Below, one piece after another: positions 51,263 through 61,700 of a stretch of 64,000 nucleotides of DNA. Positions within the stretch are counted from its first letter, which is position 1. Every line of letters begins with the position of its first letter. A program made the position numbers and the translations under genes. The stretch comes from Flavobacterium sp. HSC-61S13. Lineage in GTDB: Bacteria > Bacteroidota > Bacteroidia > Flavobacteriales > Flavobacteriaceae. A model generated the notes under the pieces. The model did not search any database. It had not been told where the DNA came from and saw nothing but the letters and a program-made list of their open reading frames with translations. The stretch is from NCBI RefSeq assembly GCF_024171535.1, contig NZ_JALJZV010000003.1:1-64000 (forward strand), given 5' to 3'.

Positions 51263-53149
51263 TTATTTCTGTAAGATAATAAATTCTGATCTTCTATTAA
51301 GAGCGTGTTGTTCTTCTGTACAATGATCTCCACACTTCACTCTTGGTTGACTTTCACCATACCCTTGTGATTCTAAACGATCTGGAGAAATACCCATTGA
51401 TAACATATATTGCAATGTTGTTTGAGCTCTTCTTTCAGATAGTTTTAAGTTGTATTCATCACTTCCTCTAGAATCTGTATGTGCTTCGATTTTAATTCTC
51501 ATATTTGGATTACGCTCCATCACTTGAACTAATTTATTTAACTCAAACGATCCTTGTTGTGTAATATTTGTTTTGTTAAACTCGAAGAACACATCTCCTA
51601 ATAATACTTGTTCGTCAACTACAATAACTTCAATTGGTTTCAAAGCTACCGTAACTTGTTGTCTTCCTCCTTTATGCGGTGGAAGGTTAACGATTTTTCC
51701 TTCAAAACCATTTTTATCCACTTGCAAAACGAATCCCTGACGACATTCCACTACGTATTCCACCAATCCTCTGGCGTCACTATATTTGACTTCAATGATA
51801 TTTTTCCTATCATCTAATATTTTAACTTGAGCACCGCTTAAGATTTCTCCTGTTTTCTCATTGATAACGGTGACATACATTTCTACATTACAAACCGGAA
51901 TGGCTTTATAGATATCGTCTCTTCCCACTCGGTTTGTCGAGAAAAATCCGACGTTTTTATCCGGATAGAAAGTGAACGCAAAATCGTCTTTCGCCGTATT
52001 AATCGGCGCGCCTAAATTCTTTAATTCAGCGTCTTTAATTTCTAAGTCTAAGACATAAATATCCAATCCTCCAAATCCTTTTCTAGAGTCTGATGCGAAA
52101 TACAGTTTGTTATCGTCAGAGATAAAAGGAAATGATTCTCTTCCTTCTGTATTAACTCTACTTCCTAAGTTCTGTGGTTCTGTATAGGTACCATCTTCAT
52201 TTATAGTTACTTTCCAGATATCCATTCCTCCAAGAGTTCCTGGCATATCAGAAGCAAAATACAAGGTTTTACCATCTTTACTCAAACTAGGATTACTAAC
52301 AGAGTAGTCTTTTCCGTTGTAAGGAAATGCTTCGAAATCACCCCATTTCTTACCTTTTTTAGTAGCTTTAAACAAACTCACTTTCCCCAGTTTCAACAAT
52401 TTCGCTTTGTTTTTAACAAAATTACCTTCACGGAAACTTTCGGTTGCAAAAAACATGGTCTTCCCATCTGCACTCACTGTAGCTGGTCCGTCGTGGTATT
52501 TTGTATTAACTTCAGAGATGGCCTTAATTTCACTAAAAACCTGACTTTGCGGATCAAATTTCGCTTGAAATAAATCTAAGAAAGGTTGATTATTCCATCC
52601 GTACGTTTTTTTGTTTTCGGTACGTGTTGAAGTAAAATAAAGTGTATCGTTTTGAGACAAGAAAGCCCCGAAATCAGATCCATCCGGTATATTGATTCCG
52701 CTATCTTCGAAGGTAAATAATTCCTCTTGACTTCTCAACTTAGGTATGTAATCTGGATCTCTTTGAAAAGCGATGGTTCGTTGATCTGACGGTGCTAGTC
52801 TAGCGAATTTACGCATCACATCATTAGCCGTGTCATAGCGTCCACTCGCCTTCAACATTTGTGCATATTTATAATATATTTCAGCGTCTAACTTAGGATT
52901 GGCCTCAATAGCCTTACCGTAGTATTTAGCAGCCTCAACGGTATTAAAAATATTATAATAGCTCTCTGCTAATTGCAGATTAATGTAATTATCTGTTTTA
53001 ACTCCTCTGACCAATTTTTGATACTCCTTTGCCGCGTTGACAAATTCATATTTACTAAAATATTGATCGGCAACCTTGGTTTTTTCATCTTGAGCATGCC
53101 CTAGAAACACACTACAAGCAAAAAACAAACTTAAATATATTTTTTTCAT
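51263..53149 (-). CDS. TPR, PD40 propeller and OmpA-domain envelope protein
   Basis: This 628-residue protein has a signal peptide (about 19 residues), tetratricopeptide repeats (about 22-115), a WD40-like PD40 propeller with repeated SxDGKTLYFAS and SDDNKLYFASDSRKG motifs (about 180-410), a carboxypeptidase-regulatory-like domain (about 420-505) and a C-terminal OmpA domain (NMRIKIEAHTDSRGSDEYNL, LSERRAQ) that binds peptidoglycan. The combination is that of PorE-type and SprF-linked proteins around type IX secreted adhesins. It follows the two PorP/SprF genes on the same strand by about 115 bases. Confidence 0.92.
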   Translation of the reverse strand: MKKIYLSLFFACSVFLGHAQDEKTKVADQYFSKYEFVNAAKEYQKLVRGVKTDNYINLQLAESYYNIFNTVEAAKYYGKAIEANPKLDAEIYYKYAQMLKASGRYDTANDVMRKFARLAPSDQRTIAFQRDPDYIPKLRSQEELFTFEDSGINIPDGSDFGAFLSQNDTLYFTSTRTENKKTYGWNNQPFLDLFQAKFDPQSQVFSEIKAISEVNTKYHDGPATVSADGKTMFFATESFREGNFVKNKAKLLKLGKVSLFKATKKGKKWGDFEAFPYNGKDYSVSNPSLSKDGKTLYFASDMPGTLGGMDIWKVTINEDGTYTEPQNLGSRVNTEGRESFPFISDDNKLYFASDSRKGFGGLDIYVLDLEIKDAELKNLGAPINTAKDDFAFTFYPDKNVGFFSTNRVGRDDIYKAIPVCNVEMYVTVINEKTGEILSGAQVKILDDRKNIIEVKYSDARGLVEYVVECRQGFVLQVDKNGFEGKIVNLPPHKGGRQQVTVALKPIEVIVVDEQVLLGDVFFEFNKTNITQQGSFELNKLVQVMERNPNMRIKIEAHTDSRGSDEYNLKLSERRAQTTLQYMLSMGISPDRLESQGYGESQPRVKCGDHCTEEQHALNRRSEFIILQK

Positions 53150-53263
53150 ATGTGGATATTATTTTTTTTAAGGTCATATGGTCTCGCTTTAAAACACCTG
53201 GTATTGAATATCAGTACCTATTTTTTTTAGCGATTTCATACTGTGAATACTATTTTTTTAAAA

Positions 53264-54187
53264 TTAAAAATATCTCGGCGAACTCGATACTCTTTTAGAG
53301 AAATAAATATCGTATAATAAAATAAATTCGTGTGAAGCTTTTGCTTTAACTTTAAGATCAGACATCACGTGATCATAGGCATATCCAACGCGTAGATTTG
53401 GCGTAATTCTATAATTAACCATACCTCCGATAGCATCGTCAATTCTGTAGTTTGCTCCAATCTCAAATTTATTGATATACATTAAGTTCACAGATAAATC
53501 TGCTGATACCGGTGCATCCATGGCGTATTTCACCATAAAATATGGTTTCAATTTAAAATCTTGATTTAATTCAAACACATATCCCCCAGTCAAAAAGGCA
53601 TGCATAACTTGGCTACCGTATTTTTTACCGTCATAGTCCAAATAACGACCTTTTAACATATTAGGCACCCCCAATCCTACATAGTAGTTTTGCGTATAGT
53701 AGAACGCCCCTGCTCCAACATTGAAAAGCGTACTTTTCGAATCTTCTGCAAATGATGGATCATTAGGATCCATGTAGCTTTCACTTCCAATATCAGAAAA
53801 TAGACCAATATCATGTAAGGTAACACCCGCCTTAAGACCTAATGCCAATTTGTGCTCACCCCCTAAATCTAAGGTGTAAGAAAAATCTCCATAAATGTTG
53901 TTTTCTTTTACAGGCCCGATCTTATCGCTAATAACCGAAAGACCCAATCCCACTTTTTTACCCACACGAGTATGCCCGAACAAGGTTCCCGTTTGAGGTG
54001 CTCCATCAAGGCCCGCCCATTGTTGGCGGTACAATAATCCCATTGACAAGGATTCCTGAGATCCCGCATATGCCGGATTTACCACACTCATATTATACAT
54101 GTACTGCGTATAGTGAGGCGCCTGCTGTGCTTGAGCTTCGCTAAGAAATAAAAAAACAGTTAAAGCTGCGAGATATAATTTCTTCAT
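53264..54187 (-). CDS. PorP/SprF family protein, copy 1
   Basis: This 307-residue outer-membrane barrel of the PorP/SprF family has a signal peptide ending AQAQQ, the conserved mature start QQAPHYTQYMYNMSVVNPAY, AGSQESLSMGLLYRQQW and an RYF C-terminus. SprF-like proteins are needed to export or anchor type-B CTD adhesins such as SprB. The mature part is nearly identical to copy 2 (54783-55706): I find only three differences, all single residues (DPNDP, GAGAF and KYAMD here; DANDP, GVGAF and KYATD there). The DNA differs at many silent positions. A 595-base gap separates the copies. Confidence 0.93.
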   Translation of the reverse strand: MKKLYLAALTVFLFLSEAQAQQAPHYTQYMYNMSVVNPAYAGSQESLSMGLLYRQQWAGLDGAPQTGTLFGHTRVGKKVGLGLSVISDKIGPVKENNIYGDFSYTLDLGGEHKLALGLKAGVTLHDIGLFSDIGSESYMDPNDPSFAEDSKSTLFNVGAGAFYYTQNYYVGLGVPNMLKGRYLDYDGKKYGSQVMHAFLTGGYVFELNQDFKLKPYFMVKYAMDAPVSADLSVNLMYINKFEIGANYRIDDAIGGMVNYRITPNLRVGYAYDHVMSDLKVKAKASHEFILLYDIYFSKRVSSSPRYF

Positions 54188-54782
54188 AAGTATTTATTTA
54201 AACAAGTTTAAGGGTCTGCAGCACAAACTACCGACTATAAATTTTAATTATTTTAAGGTCTATTAATCCTAATTTCTATTCTTGACAACGTTTTTTAACA
54301 TTTAATCGCAATCACTTATTAAAAATGATCTTTAATACGGCTTGGTCTTTTCAATTATCACCAGTACCCTAAGCGACCGTAAATCCTGAGAAACAGCCAG
54401 CTGTAAAGAGAAAAACAAAAAAGAAAGCGCGTTTAACTTCCTCCAATATTACATTTGGATTAGTTATTGTCCAAATATATACTTTTTTTCTTAGCAAGAT
54501 AATCGTTTTTTGTTAATTTTTACACAGTTCAATTCATTCAAAAATAAAAAAATTCTCTAAAAATCATTTTAAGAGTGCTTAAATCATTAAAAATGGTAAA
54601 AAAAATTGTTTTTTCATAAAAATATCACATATAAATCATCCTAAAAAACAAGATTTTTCCAAAAACAAAGAAACAGCAGCAAACGACTGTTCACTACTGT
54701 TTCCATGAATAATTTCGCAAAAACAACGGTACATAAGGTACTACTATCTCGATAAATCTCTTAACTGCATACCGTATGCCTT
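54188..54782. other. AT-rich gap between the two PorP/SprF genes
   Basis: This 595-base stretch has no credible gene and no repeat of the flanking genes. It contains one inverted repeat, ATTTGGA (54453-54459) with TCCAAAT (54470-54476), of unknown meaning. I found no -7 box at a convincing distance from the copy 1 start. Such a long gap suggests that copy 1 is transcribed or regulated on its own. Confidence 0.4.
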
Positions 54783-55706
54783 TTAAAAATATCTTGGTGA
54801 GCTTGACACTCTCTTTGAAAAATAAATATCATACAACAAAATAAATTCATGCGATGCTTTGGCTTTAACCTTTAAATCAGACATCACGTGGTCATAGGCA
54901 TATCCTACACGTAGATTGGGTGTGATTCTATAATTCACCATCCCCCCTATGGCATCATCAATTCTGTAGTTTGCTCCGATTTCGAATTTATTGATATACA
55001 TCAGATTCACCGACAAGTCTGCCGATACCGGTGCATCCGTAGCATATTTAACCATAAAATACGGTTTCAATTTAAAATCTTGATTCAATTCAAATACATA
55101 TCCCCCCGTTAAAAAGGCGTGCATCACTTGACTACCGTATTTTTTACCGTCATAATCCAAATAACGTCCTTTAAGCATATTGGGAACCCCCAAACCGACA
55201 TAGTAGTTTTGAGTGTAATAAAAAGCTCCTACCCCTACATTGAAAAGCGTGCTTTTCGAGTCTTCTGCAAACGACGGGTCGTTAGCATCCATATAACTCT
55301 CGCTTCCGATATCTGAAAATAGACCGATATCATGCAAGGTAACTCCCGCTTTAAGCCCCAAGGCCAATTTATGCTCACCCCCTAAGTCTAGGGTGTAAGA
55401 AAAATCTCCATAGATGTTATTTTCTTTTACTGGGCCGATTTTATCGCTGATCACCGAAAGACCTAGTCCCACTTTTTTACCGACGCGAGTGTGTCCAAAC
55501 AAGGTTCCCGTTTGAGGAGCTCCATCAAGACCTGCCCATTGCTGGCGGTATAGCAAACCCATCGATAGCGATTCCTGAGAGCCGGCATAAGCTGGATTTA
55601 CCACACTCATGTTATACATGTATTGGGTATAGTGCGGAGCTTGTTGTGCGGAGCTTTCCCCGACAAAGAAGAAGACCGTTAATACCGCAAAATATAGTTT
55701 CTTCAT
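54783..55706 (-). CDS. PorP/SprF family protein, copy 2 (next to the giant adhesin)
   Basis: This 307-residue protein has a signal peptide ending SSAQQ and the same mature barrel as copy 1 with three substitutions. The signal peptides differ at about seven of 20 positions. It lies 55 bases downstream of the giant adhesin gene, with a strong hairpin between them. By analogy with sprB-sprF it should help secrete or attach the adhesin. Which of the two copies serves the adhesin, or whether both do under different conditions, cannot be told from the sequence. Confidence 0.93.
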   Translation of the reverse strand: MKKLYFAVLTVFFFVGESSAQQAPHYTQYMYNMSVVNPAYAGSQESLSMGLLYRQQWAGLDGAPQTGTLFGHTRVGKKVGLGLSVISDKIGPVKENNIYGDFSYTLDLGGEHKLALGLKAGVTLHDIGLFSDIGSESYMDANDPSFAEDSKSTLFNVGVGAFYYTQNYYVGLGVPNMLKGRYLDYDGKKYGSQVMHAFLTGGYVFELNQDFKLKPYFMVKYATDAPVSADLSVNLMYINKFEIGANYRIDDAIGGMVNYRITPNLRVGYAYDHVMSDLKVKAKASHEFILLYDIYFSKRVSSSPRYF

Positions 55707-55720
55707 AAATATGATTATTT

Positions 55721-55751
55721 AAAAAGTCGGCAGTATAAACTGCCGACTTTT
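55721..55751 (-). terminator. Terminator between the giant adhesin and PorP/SprF copy 2
   Basis: AAAAAGTCGGCAGT and ACTGCCGACTTTTA pair around ATAA, 11 bases after the adhesin stop codon. It should end or attenuate transcription before the PorP/SprF gene, lowering its level compared with the adhesin. Confidence 0.85.
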
Positions 55752-55761
55752 ATTTTATTAA

Positions 55762-58700
55762 TTATTTATTGATCTGAACCCATCCTGTTCTGGTTTTACC
55801 GTGTGCAATAACCACGTAATAGTATGTTCCGTCAGGAAGTCCCTTACCAGATTTATCTTGACCATACCATTGGTCTGTATACTCTCCTTGGAAAGCAAAA
55901 ACCTCAGCACCATAACGGTTATAAATTACCATACTGGTTACGCCGTGTTCTTTTAAGTCAAAACGATCGTTTTTACCATCGCCATTAGGAGAAATTCCCT
56001 TTTGAATCGGACAGTCTAAATAGCTCACTTTAAAGCTGCTTTCATCGGTACATAATCCATCTACTGAAGATGCATATACGTAGATGATTTGAGCGTAAGG
56101 AACTAGACTACCCGGGATTAATTCAATTCCTTGTCCACCGGATTGGGTAAAGTATCTGTTATTCTCGGTTAATGGAGCTAGTTGATGTAGCTGACATTCT
56201 AACTCAACATTTTCAAAGACATCTGCTTTAACCACTGCTGTAATGGTTACATTGAATGAAATTTCCTCATAACAACCTGCCTCATCATTTTTCTGAAGAA
56301 CGTAGATCTTATGTGTTTTTACTTCTGTTAATACATCACCAGCTTGATATTGTATTCCTTGTGCAGCTGCTTCTGTATAATAGAATTGATTGGCTTCTAG
56401 TGCAGGAAGAGTGTAAGTTGCACAAACCTTTAGGTCTTCTCGTTTCACTGGCAACTCTCCTTTTAACACTTTAAAAGGCAATTCAAATACTTCCTTACAT
56501 CCCGTTCTGGTATCTTCGACAAGAATAAATACCTTTCTGTCTTCTCCATTAGTCACCAATTCATATATTGGACCGATAGGATTCGTGCCCGATTCGGCAT
56601 CAGCCAGTTCTTGGTGATAAGAAACGTTATAGATCGTTCGATCCGAAATTCTAAACATATAGTCTTCCACCGTCGTCAAATCAACCTTGATCGGAGCTAA
56701 CGAATTTCTACAAATTTCGAAGGCTTTCGGAGCACCAACTACCGTATTTATAGGAGGGAAAATCTCTACTCTAACCTCACCCATAACATCACAGTCAATG
56801 GCATCGTATTTAGCTACAACCTTATAAATTCCACTTTCACTTACCACTAAGTCCGGTTTGTCTTCACCAGGCAACAACACATCATCTTTAAACCATTTGA
56901 TGGTAACATCCTCGCTAGCCAAACCAGAATTGATCGTTCTTGCTTCTCCATTACAAAGTGCCGTTCCATTTTCCACCAATAAATCAGCACCTAAGTCGAG
57001 GTTTCCTAAGTCGAAACTTGCCGCTCCAAAAAAGACTGCAGATGAATGATCATCGTTAGTACAAAAATCCATTACAGCTAATTTAATGTGATAGGTACGC
57101 CCCGGTACTACATATACCGTTTCAGAACTCATTCCTATGGTTGAGCCTGCAAAATTGATAGGCGCCTCACCTGCTGGACTTTGACCTGCTCTTTCATACT
57201 GATTCCAGAATAAATCAGGGTTTGAGCTTTGACAAGTCCCTCCTGCCTTTGAGGTATCCCAAATGGTGTTTAGAGCAATAGGCGTATTAGTTCCTTTTAT
57301 CTTGGCTAAATTTTGACCTTCCCCAGTAGTGGTATCAATCAACCAAGCTGCAAATAAAGATCCATTTTTACAAGTATAGGTACAACCATCGATGTAGCTA
57401 TTCGATGCAAATAAGTAATCAAATTTAATAGAATCCTTGATCGAGAAGAAATCAAACTCCAATTGAGTTACACGCATTCTTTTATCCCACTCAGGGTTTC
57501 CACCTGTATCATTGATGGCATCATTCAAATCCTTATCTCCAACCCAACGATTTCGGTTAGTTCCTTTTGCACCCGTTGTGAAAGGACCTGGTACGAATTG
57601 TACTTCACTAGTTGACATGACGATTCCTTCTTTAAAAGGGAATTCAGTACCGTTTTTAGTAAACGACCCCAATGTATTGACCGATTTTGTCGCCAAACTA
57701 CCGTCACCAACTTGGTAATGCACATTGGTAACAAGGTCACAGTTGGAAACCACTAATACATCCTTAACTAACTCTTCCGGTGTGTATTTGGTACCACTTG
57801 GACTGACTTCTAAATACGATGGTGTGTTAATACAAACCTTAAAAATATCTCTATAAGTCGTTGCTGTAGTAGCTGGCAAACCTAAGCGGATATAGTACTT
57901 ATTACCTGGAACTAAATTATTAAACGCCCTACTAGATAATGTGCTTGTCAAAGTAAAGCACTCGACTGCTGTACTAGCTACTGTACTAGATATCGCAGTA
58001 CAAGGCACATCATATAAGGCTCCGTATACCGTGCCGTAAGAACTTCCTGAAGGACTCACCCAATCCAAAATTTTAAACAGATGTGTAGCTTGGGTTGCTG
58101 TAAACTCAAACCAAATATCCTTTCTTGAAGTATTAGTTGGCGGAGTAGTTTGAGGAATCGTAGCACAACTTGGTTCAGATATAGTAGATTGTGCAGCTCC
58201 CGAGAAAGTAGCCGAAACCGCTTTACTACAATCTAAACCTGTGTTTATTGGAACCACAATAGCGCCGCCGCAGTTGTTATTGGTACCCACTAAAGTAAAT
58301 CCATCAATTGCCGTTGACCAGTCACTACTAGTCATATTATCAGAACATTTTGCTCTAACATAAATGGTATACCCCTTACCTGACGGTAGACCCGTAATTG
58401 TCGTACTCGGAGCACCTGTCACTGGAACTGTTTTAAGCGGAGTTCCTGTAGCATCATCCTTATAGTCCATTACTACAACTTCCCACGAGGTGATTCCACC
58501 GTCTTGAGTCCAGCTGACATCTATTGATGAAGTGGTTTCATTACTTAATTTCACATAATACGGTTCTGGACAATTTTCAACTTTCTTCAAGCTTACGTTA
58601 TCCACATATAGATTTGTAACTCCAACTGAAGGCACATGCCAAGCGAGATTGACATTTCCTTTAATTCCATTAATAAACGCAACTTCTTCTACAAAATTTG

Positions 58701-61700
58701 CATTAATATTGGTTCTAGAAGTCACTACTGTAGTAGTAAAATCCTTAGGATCAATACCCGCTGTAGACAATAGAACCTCTAATTTATTATCATTCAAAGC
58801 CGTTGCTTTGTAATGGTATTTTAGTACATACATTCCACCATCTAGAGTAATCGGAGGAGTAATCAACCAATCATCATGCGTTTTACCACTAGTTCCGTAG
58901 AAATACATCGAATGTGTCCCTTCAAAAATACCGGCGGCAGTAGTTACCATTGCCCATCGATTCGTTGTTGAAGTTCCTGTAGCATCTGCATTAGCGTCAA
59001 TTACCGACCAACATCTATAAGATTTATCACTCAAATTAAATCCTTCCCAGAATGGTGTTGTATAAACACCACATGTGGTTGTGAAATAAAACGGTCCTTG
59101 CCAGATACTATATCCTCCAACACTACAAATTGTACGAACGTAATACTCATAATCCGTATTCGGTTTTAAAGCAGCCCCCGAAGTTATATTCGTAACGATA
59201 TTCTCTTTTTTAACTGTTGGAGTTCCATTCTTAGTAGGATACTTACTTCCCGCTTCTTGAACAAAATACTCCCAATTGGTAGCCCCCGATTTATCATCCC
59301 AAAATAGGGTTGCTTGGTTGCTTTGATAATCTTTAGAGTCGATAACAGAAGGCAGTGGCTCAAAACACCCTTTAACTTCTTCCACTACAACACTATCAAT
59401 ATATAAATTGACCGCCGTAGTTGCCGAGGTTACATGCCACCCGATGTTAACTACTCCACTAACTCCTTGAATAAAGACATACTCTTCTATCCAATCTGTG
59501 CTACCTGTATACTCGGCTTTTGGAACTACGGTATGCGTAAAGCTTGCCGGAGCAATGCCCGTATTCGATAACATGACTTCAAATTCGTTGATGTTTGCAG
59601 TGCCTACTGCAGTTCTGTATTTATATTTTAATCGGTAAGATTTACCAGTTTCAAAATTTAGTTTCGGTGAAATCAACCAATCATTATGAGGTGCTTTGTC
59701 TTTGGCTCCGGTAAAATACATCGAATGTGTTCCCTCAAATTTAACCGTACTCGTTTTCCAAATACCCGTTCCTGTAGGCGAAACAGCATCGGCATTACCA
59801 TCAATGATCGTCCAGCAAATCAACGATTGATCACTCGTATCAAATCCTGCTTTGAATGGTGTCTTATACACTCCACAAGCCGTTCTAAATTTAAACGGAC
59901 CAGACCAATCACTAGAATCACCATTACCACAATCCGTACGTACATAGAATTCGTATTCGGTATTTTGTTCCAATGCCTTACCATCTTTATCGACAGCTAC
60001 GATGGTCTCCTTAGTTTTAGTCGCAGATCCAGTGGTGATAGCAATAGGTATCGCTCCTCCATCTTTTTGAACTACATATTCCCAATTAGAACCGAATTTA
60101 TCACTCCAGAAAATTGTGGCACTAGAATCCTTTTCATCCTTTACACCGAGATTTAAAGGTTCTGGACAAGTAACCTCCTCCAGGATCACATTATCAATGT
60201 AAATATACGAGTACTCACTCGGTGAAGTAACCTGCCAAGATAGGTTTACATCACCTCCGACTGAAGTAATGAAGGTAGTCTCTTGCTTCCAATCATTAGA
60301 TGCCTCGTAATTTTTCTTGGGAACAACTACCTCCGTAAATTTACTAATCTCTGTTCCTGTCTTAGACAGCAATACAGCGAACTCGTAACTATAGGAGCTT
60401 GAAGATGATGAACTTGTTCTATAATGGTACTTTAATCTATATATTTTGGTTGCATTAAAATTAAATGTAGGCGAAATCAACCAATCGTTATGCGGTAAAG
60501 TTGCTTTGCTACCAGATCCATAAAATCTTGCTGATTGATCTCCTTCAAAAGCAGGAGTATTGAGATGCCATAAATTAGATGTAGCGCTACTTGAATCTCC
60601 ATTGGCATCTACTACCGTCCAACACGCCCAAGTAGTAGAGTTTTTATTAAATCCTTCTAAAAATGGCAGGACTTGAGTACTACATAAAGTTCTGAATTTA
60701 AACGGTCCTATCCACTCACTATTTTTTCCAACACCACAACTAGAACGCAAATAATACTCATACTCGGTATTTGGCAATAGATTTCCTGCTCCAGCTCCAT
60801 TTGTCTTAGAAGTAACCACTTTTTTAGTTTTCGACAGACTTCCACTACCCACAGGCAATGCACCTCCAGCTGCTTGTATAAAATATTCCCAATTTGTGTT
60901 TACTTTATCTTCCCATTCAAAGGTCACCGAACCGGAATCCACTTTAGTTACCTTAGGATCTTCTGGACCTATACAATCCACCTTTTTAATAGCGATTTGA
61001 TCGAGATATACATAAGAGGTTGCTAAAGCGGTTACATGCCATCCGATATAAGCCTTACCTACGACTCCGGTAATATAAACCGTTTTCTTTTCGTAAGCCC
61101 CGTTTTTATAACCTTCCTTAACTACTAGCGGTTTTTTAAACTCCGTAGGATCTAGTCCATTTACCGATAGCGATACCTCAAATTCATTAACATAGCTCGA
61201 ATTGGTTCTGTAATAATAAGACAGTTCATAAATATCTGTAGCTACCATATTAACAGCAGGGCTAATCAACCAATCGTCATGGACTTTATCCGTACCTGTA
61301 CCATAAAAACGCATACTCATGGTTCCCTCCTGGGCAGAACTAGCTCCAGAATACTCATTCCACATATTAGAAGTTGATGTACCGTCGTTATTAACATCCA
61401 ATACCGTCCAGCAATTTTTGGTTTTAGAAACCGCTTCATAACCTTCCAAGTAAGGAAGGGTCAAAATACTACATGCCGTTCTGAATACAAATGGCCCAGA
61501 CCAGTCGCTCATTTTGTTTCCAGTACATTTCGAGCGAACATAGAATTCATATTCTGTATTTCCCAGTAAATTGGCTCCTTTAGTGGTTTTAGTAACCGTG
61601 ACTTCATCTTTCGCATTTACAGTACCAGCACCAACAGGATCGCCATCACCTTTAGGCTGAATTACATATTCCCAAGATTTATTAAAATTATCTTCCCAAA

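Noticed and set aside
57525..57740. Minus-strand 71-residue frame inside the giant adhesin
   Set aside because: It is an out-of-frame shadow of the adhesin reading frame, with no independent evidence.
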